12,260 nucleotides of DNA from positions 1 to 12,260 of the forward strand of contig CAYMTN010000168.1 of the NCBI GenBank assembly GCA_964393335.1, written 5' to 3'. This document shows positions 7,535-12,260 of the stretch, piece after piece. The stretch comes from CAYMTN01 sp964393335. GTDB lineage: Bacteria > Chloroflexota > Anaerolineae > Aggregatilineales > Aggregatilineaceae. Both the position numbers and the translations under genes were made by a program. The notes beneath the pieces were generated by a model that was not told the DNA's origin, did not search any database, and saw nothing but the letters and a program-made list of their open reading frames with translations. The stretch's first letter is position 1; each line of letters begins with the position of its first letter.

Positions 7535-8048
7535 ATGCACAAAAGAATATTCTTTCTAGCCGTCATCGCGGCATTACTGCTGGCAGCGCTGCCAGCCAGT
7601 GTTACAGCGCAGGACAGTGGGAGCACATATTGGCCGACCGAAGGCTGGCGTACATCCACGCCAGAAGAGCAGGGCATGAACTCGGAAACCTTGGCCGCCA
7701 TGTTGAGCCTGATTCAAGAGAAAGAGTACCCTGTTCACAATCTTCTGATCATCCGCAACGGTTCCATTGTGCTCGAAACTGCTGTGTTCCCATCGCGTTA
7801 CAACGAACGCCACATTCTCTATTCCGCCACGAAAAGTGTGACCTCGGCTTTAGTTGGCGTCGCCGTACGTGATGGCTATATCGAGAACGTGGATCAACCG
7901 GTGCTTGCCTTTTTCCCAGAACGCACATTTGCCAATGTTGATGAGCGCAAGCAGGCATTGACGCTAAAGCATCTGTTGACGATGTGGCCTCATTGACGTG
8001 ACGGCGGACATGCAGCATAGCGATGATTGGGTCCAGTTTGCGCTCGAT
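7535..8048 (+). pseudogene. Broken secreted serine hydrolase (class C beta-lactamase family), 5' part only
   Basis: The ATG at 7535 follows GAGGAAAG. Residues 1-26 are a Sec signal peptide. Then come EGWRTSTPEEQGMNSETL, LLIIRNGSIVLE and ILYSATKSVTSALVG, with the nucleophile Ser97 and Lys100 of the SxxK motif, and LTLKHLLTM, as in class C beta-lactamase-like hydrolases. The family motif LLTMTSGL is damaged: between ATG (7982-7984) and the codons for Gly-Leu (7986-7991) there is one base where six are expected, so the frame hits TGA at 7994-7996. The lost frame resumes as GLIDVTADMQHSDDW and FALD up to about 8048, where transposase sequence begins. The Tyr-x-Asn and KTG parts are absent, so the product cannot be active. 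Intact members usually have 350-500 residues. An assembly error is a possible cause of the frameshift, given the nearby gap. Confidence 0.8.
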
Positions 8049-8232
8049 TATCGAAACCATCAATGACCAACTCAAAAACATCTCGCAGATCGAACATACC
8101 CGCCATCGCAGTCCGATCAATTTTCTTGTCAACTTGTTCGCCGGATTAGTGGCTTATTGCCACCAACCCAAGAAACCATCGCTGCACTTGTCTCCTCAGC
8201 AAGTGTATGCGCTGACTGTTATCCTGAACTGA
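8041..8232 (+). mobile_element. IS982-like transposase fragment, C-terminal end only
   Basis: The frame read from about 8041 to TGA at 8230-8232 gives RSIIETINDQLKNISQIEHT followed by RHRSPINFLVNLFAGLVAY and QPKKPSLHL. I recognise this as the C-terminal end of IS982-family DDE transposases; the Glu in RSIIET is the likely last catalytic acid. Only about 63 codons remain and there is no start, so it is a dead remnant. The 5' part of the element is missing and the left edge is the broken hydrolase gene. The right end of the element should lie just after the stop, perhaps within AACTGAGGTTATTC (8227-8240), but no partner inverted repeat is visible in this window. The family name is from memory of the motif. 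Confidence 0.7.
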
Positions 8233-8268
8233 GGTTATTCATTATGAATTCGAAGAAAACTCTAAATT

Positions 8269-9225
8269 CTATTTGCCGGAATATTTATGGCATTTCACGA
8301 GCACATCGTCAATGTATATATCCGTTGGCACCACGCCTTTACAAATTTCCATGACATCGGGGCACCGGCCCGCAAATTTACAGCCCTGCCGCAGGTACTC
8401 TTCAGTTTCTAATTCAGAAAGTGTGATCGGTGTGGTCCAGCGTTTTTTAGGATCCGCTTGGGGGATGGAATCGCGCAGAAGCTTTGAGTATGGATGCCTG
8501 GGATTCATCAACACCTGTTCCACAGTCCCCATTTCAACAATGTTGCCGCGGAACATGATGGCGATACGGTCGCTGACGTAATATGCTGTGGCCAGGTCAT
8601 GAGTGATATAGAGGATGCTCACACCCAATTCATCCCTGAGCTGTTTGAACAAGTTGACAATCGACATGCGCAGGGAGGCATCGACCATTGAAACCGGCTC
8701 ATCAGCGATAATCAGTTTCGGATCAGTTACTAGCGCCCGGGCGATCGAGATGCGCTGGAGCTGCCCGCCGGAAAACTCATTCGGGTATCTCCTGGCAAAT
8801 TCTTGATAGGTCAGGCCCACCAGGCGCAGTTTTTGATCGATCCGATCAATGGCTTCCTGTTTTGAACTGGCCAGCCGGAAGTTCTGCACGGTTTCGTGAA
8901 AATAGGAATCAACTGTACGCAGTGGGTTGAATGTGCTGAACGGATCCTGGAAGATCGCTTGCACGCCTTCGGTGATCCAGGCCTTCTCCTTACGGGTCTG
9001 CATTTTTCCGTTATGGAGCATCGCCCCAGAGGTGGTTTCTTCAAACCCGAGGACCAACTTCGCCGTGGTAGTTTTCCCACAGCCGCTTTCGCCTGCCAGG
9101 GTGAAGATTTCGGCTGGTTTGATATAAAAGCTGACATGGTCCACGGCTGTAAGTGTGATCCTGGCGATCACATTGCCCTGGGAGTACCGTTTGGTCAGTT
9201 CGTTTACCTCAAGCAGCTTATCCAT
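8269..9225 (-). CDS. ABC importer ATP-binding protein, DppF/OppF family
   Basis: A 318-residue ATPase that powers a dipeptide/oligopeptide-type importer together with the DppD-type partner. It carries Walker A GESGCGKTT (45-53), Q-loop Gln93 in IFQDP, signature FSGGQLQRISIARAL (151 on), Walker B LIIADEP (171-177) and switch His209 in THD. The C-terminal oligopeptide-transporter extension (HPYSKLLRDSIP) is followed by cysteines 282, 288, 295 and 312, the pattern linked to an iron-sulfur cluster in this family. The length is normal and the gene intact. I choose ATG 9225, which is 1 nt after the TAA of the upstream ATPase gene and has AAGGA close upstream; the in-frame TTG at 9240 overlaps that gene. 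Translation is probably coupled. It is the last gene of the operon, with its 3' end 36 nt from the transposase remnant. Confidence 0.92.
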   Translation of the reverse strand: MDKLLEVNELTKRYSQGNVIARITLTAVDHVSFYIKPAEIFTLAGESGCGKTTTAKLVLGFEETTSGAMLHNGKMQTRKEKAWITEGVQAIFQDPFSTFNPLRTVDSYFHETVQNFRLASSKQEAIDRIDQKLRLVGLTYQEFARRYPNEFSGGQLQRISIARALVTDPKLIIADEPVSMVDASLRMSIVNLFKQLRDELGVSILYITHDLATAYYVSDRIAIMFRGNIVEMGTVEQVLMNPRHPYSKLLRDSIPQADPKKRWTTPITLSELETEEYLRQGCKFAGRCPDVMEICKGVVPTDIYIDDVLVKCHKYSGK

Positions 9226-9226
9226 G

Positions 9227-10225
9227 TTATCCTTCTTCAACTAACCAGCAGGCGACTTTATGGTTTTCATCCACATGATGAAAGTTTGGCATTTGCTGGC
9301 GGCAAATTCCTTTGACATGCGGGCAGCGCGGGTGAAAGGGGCAACCGCTAGGGATGTCTGCCAGGGAGGGTGGGCTGCCGGGCACACTGTCGCGCATGCT
9401 CTTATCGCCGAACTTGGGCAGCGAGTTGATCAAGAACTGGGTATAGGGATGCAACGGCTGGGCAAAGATCTGCTCTGTGGTCGCCTCTTCAATGATCTTC
9501 CCAGCATACATGATGCCAATCCGGTCAGCGATGTTGGCATGCACGCCCATATCGTGCGTGACTAAGATGATCGTATTCTTCAGATTCTTCTGAATAGCCT
9601 TCAACATCTGGATCACGCCGCGCTGCACCACCACATCCAGCGCCGTGGTGGGCTCATCGCCAATCATGATGCGCGGGTTCAACGAAGCTGCCAGGGCGAT
9701 AGTCACGCGCTGACGCATTCCACCCGACAACTGGTGGGGGTAGACATCGAGGACATTTTTGGGTAAGCCCAGTTCCAGGATTCGCTTGCGAGCCAATTCG
9801 AAGATTCCTGCGCGGCTTTGCCCGTTGACGTGGCTGCCAATGAAGTCCACAAAGGTCCCTTTTATCTTGAGCACCGGATTGAACACGCTCATCGAACCTT
9901 GCGGAATATAAGAGATGTACTCCATGCGCAGCTTTCGCTTTTCTTCCGAGCTCATCTCGGTGACGTCCACTTCATCAAAGTTGATACGATAATAAATCTT
10001 GCCGTCAATCAGGCGCAGGGGGGGCACGACTTCGTTGAAAAGCGTCTTCAACAGCGTGGTCTTGCCGCAGCCGCTTTCGCCCGCGATGCCGTAGATTTCG
10101 TTTTCATAAATCCGCATGTCCACGTCGTTAACGGCTTTGACAATCTTCTGGGTGCCTTGCATCTCCAGGATATAGAAAGCTTTAAGATGTTCGGTTCGTA
10201 GGATGGTTTGTTTCTTTTCTACCAT
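9227..10225 (-). CDS. ABC importer ATP-binding protein, DppD/OppD family
   Basis: A 332-residue ATPase that pairs with the next gene's product on the inner face of the membrane. Motifs: Walker A GESGCGKTT (49-57), Q-loop Gln109, signature LSGGMRQRVTIALA (166 on), Walker B IMIGDEP (186-192), D-loop ALD and switch His224 in THD. The C-terminal extension has LHPYTQFLINSLP and cysteines 295, 301, 308 and 326, the iron-sulfur-type Cys set of DppD/OppD proteins. ATG 10225 has AGGAAG 8 nt upstream and lies 12 nt after the permease stop. The wording of the N-terminal half (ENEIYGIAGESGCGKTTLLK and PPLRLIDGKIYY) resembles homologues of Thermotoga and archaea, several of which import oligosaccharides, so a peptide substrate is not certain. 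Confidence 0.92.
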   Translation of the reverse strand: MVEKKQTILRTEHLKAFYILEMQGTQKIVKAVNDVDMRIYENEIYGIAGESGCGKTTLLKTLFNEVVPPLRLIDGKIYYRINFDEVDVTEMSSEEKRKLRMEYISYIPQGSMSVFNPVLKIKGTFVDFIGSHVNGQSRAGIFELARKRILELGLPKNVLDVYPHQLSGGMRQRVTIALAASLNPRIMIGDEPTTALDVVVQRGVIQMLKAIQKNLKNTIILVTHDMGVHANIADRIGIMYAGKIIEEATTEQIFAQPLHPYTQFLINSLPKFGDKSMRDSVPGSPPSLADIPSGCPFHPRCPHVKGICRQQMPNFHHVDENHKVACWLVEEG

Positions 10226-10237
10226 GTCTGCGTCTTC

Positions 10238-11089
<852 letters not shown>

Positions 11090-11102
11090 GGAACTGGCTT
11101 CC

Positions 11103-12110
11103 TTATGTGTATCTTACCCGTGGGTCAAACAAGGGATATGTCAGGTCGACGATCAGGATCGCCGTTGTGATACCAAAGATAGAAAGAATGGTGATCCCCA
11201 TGATCAGGTTGTAATCTCCATTGACGATGGCTCTATAAAGCAACATTCCCAGGCCAGGGTAACCAAAAACAATCTCTGTAATCAGTGCCCCGCTGAAGAT
11301 TTGCCCAAGCGAAAGCGCCAGGCCGGTGATTTGCGGCAGTAAGGCGTTGCGAATGACGTACTTGCTCACGATGCGGCCATCTGTCACGCCGCCCAGCCTG
11401 GCATACTGGACGTAATCTTCGGCATTGATGTTCTGTACAAGCAGCTTCATGATTTGAAAGTTGACTGCCATTCCCAGGACGCTTAGCGAGAGGGCAGGCA
11501 AGAACGAATGCCAGAGGACATCTTTGATATAGTCCCAGGTGAGCTCAGGTAAAGCTCCCAATGACGCCCCGCCTGTAATCGGGAACCAGCGCACGACATA
11601 TGCAAAAAGTAGGAGCAAAACAAACGCAAAGATGTAATAGGGCATTGGGCGAATCACCATGGCGACAGCATCCAGCACTCGCGACCAACTCCTACGCGTG
11701 TAGTAACCCGCTAACCCGCCAACGATATTTCCTAATATCCACGAAATGGCAGTCGTGGTCATCAGGAGTCCCAATGTCCAGGGCAAGGCGGTGGCAATGA
11801 GATCGGTAACGGGTGAGGGAAATTGGAAGAACGAAACGCCGAGATCGCCGTGGATCAGCTTGCCCCAAAAGGCCACGTACTGATCCAGCCAAGAGCCCTC
11901 CAGGCCATACATCACAGTCAGGTCATGGATGATGCCATCCATCGCGCCCGGTTCCAATGTTGAACCGCGCCCCCTCATCTCACCGATCATTCTCATGATA
12001 GGGTCATTCGGGGTGAGTCTGGGAATGAAGAAAACAACGGTGATGCCCACCCAAATTACTAAAAAGTACTGAATCAGACGAGGGATGAAATATCGTTTTA
12101 CGAATGTCAC
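11103..12110 (-). CDS. ABC importer permease, DppB/OppB family
   Basis: A 335-residue inner-membrane permease, partner of the DppC-type protein. It starts with a membrane helix (~10-30) ending in FFIPRLTPNDP, the usual DppB opening, followed by a large external loop with GLEGSWLDQYVAFWGKLIHG and DLGVS. Five more hydrophobic segments follow. The EAA loop is AEDYVQYARLGGVTDGRIVS and ALLP (about 230-259), and EIVFGYPGLGMLLYRAI (279-295) and LFDPRVRYT (C terminus) are family signatures. The start is GTG at 12110 with GAGGG 7 nt upstream. It is the first complete gene of the operon and follows, across a hairpin, what seems to be the end of the substrate-binding protein gene. The segment RPMPYYIFAFVLLLLF fits the same oligosaccharide/peptide subgroup noted for the DppD partner. 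Confidence 0.92.
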   Translation of the reverse strand: MTFVKRYFIPRLIQYFLVIWVGITVVFFIPRLTPNDPIMRMIGEMRGRGSTLEPGAMDGIIHDLTVMYGLEGSWLDQYVAFWGKLIHGDLGVSFFQFPSPVTDLIATALPWTLGLLMTTTAISWILGNIVGGLAGYYTRRSWSRVLDAVAMVIRPMPYYIFAFVLLLLFAYVVRWFPITGGASLGALPELTWDYIKDVLWHSFLPALSLSVLGMAVNFQIMKLLVQNINAEDYVQYARLGGVTDGRIVSKYVIRNALLPQITGLALSLGQIFSGALITEIVFGYPGLGMLLYRAIVNGDYNLIMGITILSIFGITTAILIVDLTYPLFDPRVRYT

Positions 12111-12176
12111 GGTTTTGCCCTCATGCGTCTATACCCCTCATAAGAAGAAACCACTGGTGAAGTGAAGAATACGCTC

Positions 12177-12202
12177 CCCTGGGCGGGGAAACCCGCCCAG
12201 GG
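12177..12202 (-). terminator. Perfect 11-bp hairpin upstream of the permease genes
   Basis: CCCTGGGCGGG (12177-12187) and CCCGCCCAGGG (12192-12202) are exact complements around a 4-nt loop. There is no U-tract on either strand. Between a binding-protein gene and its permeases, such a stem often lowers read-through or protects the upstream message, giving more binding protein than permease. That role is inferred from position. Confidence 0.5.
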
Positions 12203-12239
12203 AGAATTGTAGCATGGTCGAAGTAGACTCTGAAATACC

Positions 12240-12260
12240 TTATTCGCCAGCGGGTTTCAG
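12240..12260 (-). CDS. Probable 3' end of the substrate-binding protein gene (partial)
   Basis: Reading leftward from the window edge, six sense codons (LKPAGE) are followed by TAA at 12240-12242. Four-gene importer operons of this family usually begin with the substrate-binding lipoprotein gene, and the distance and the hairpin at 12177-12202 fit that. Six codons cannot prove it; the frame could be open by chance. Confidence 0.3.
   Translation of the reverse strand: MKPAGE

Noticed and set aside
9226..9240. TTG start at 9240 for the DppF-type gene
   Set aside because: ATG 9225 has its own AAGGA site and avoids overlap with the upstream gene.

Overview
The window looks like draft chromosomal sequence from a Chloroflexota bacterium (Anaerolineae-like). 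The reasons are a very large Ser/Thr kinase–LuxR–nSTAND–WD40 protein with the Cys-containing C-terminal tail often seen on WD40 proteins of this phylum, secreted lipid-style SnoaL and serine-hydrolase genes with ALPASVTAQ-type signal peptides, and mixed ATG/GTG starts with good Shine-Dalgarno sites. The placement is an inference from protein style, not from a marker gene. A run of 10 Ns (7107-7116) marks a scaffold join.

Layout. 11-1012 (minus): a small SH3-like hypothetical protein and a three-helix membrane protein with an exported domain. 1261-1464 (plus): a short helix-turn-helix protein that meets the kinase gene tail to tail over a GC hairpin. 1504-6210 (minus): the 1568-residue signalling protein, with kinase, LuxR-type DNA-binding domain, STAND NTPase and one membrane helix followed by 14 WD40 repeats; a perfect TATAAT box and an AGGAGG site sit just upstream. 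6525-7423 (plus): a secreted protein with two SnoaL/NTF2-like domains, interrupted by the sequencing gap. 7535-8048 (plus): the front of a secreted beta-lactamase-type serine hydrolase, broken twice: by a 5-nt loss in a conserved motif and by a join to the tail of an IS982-like transposase (8041-8232). 8269-12110 (minus): a complete four-gene dipeptide/oligopeptide-type ABC importer core (two permeases, two ATPases), preceded at the window edge by what is probably the last codons of its solute-binding protein, with a strong hairpin in between.

How the genes fit. The four importer genes are one operon (gaps of 13, 12 and 1 nt) and would form one B-C-D-F complex that takes up peptides or, judging by sequence flavour, possibly oligosaccharides. 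The large protein is self-contained: its topology suggests an outside WD40 sensor joined through the membrane to inside NTPase, kinase and DNA-binding modules. The SnoaL and hydrolase genes lie in the same direction with related leader peptides, but no shared function can be shown. The most unusual items are the kinase/LuxR/STAND/WD40 fusion and the hydrolase–transposase junction.
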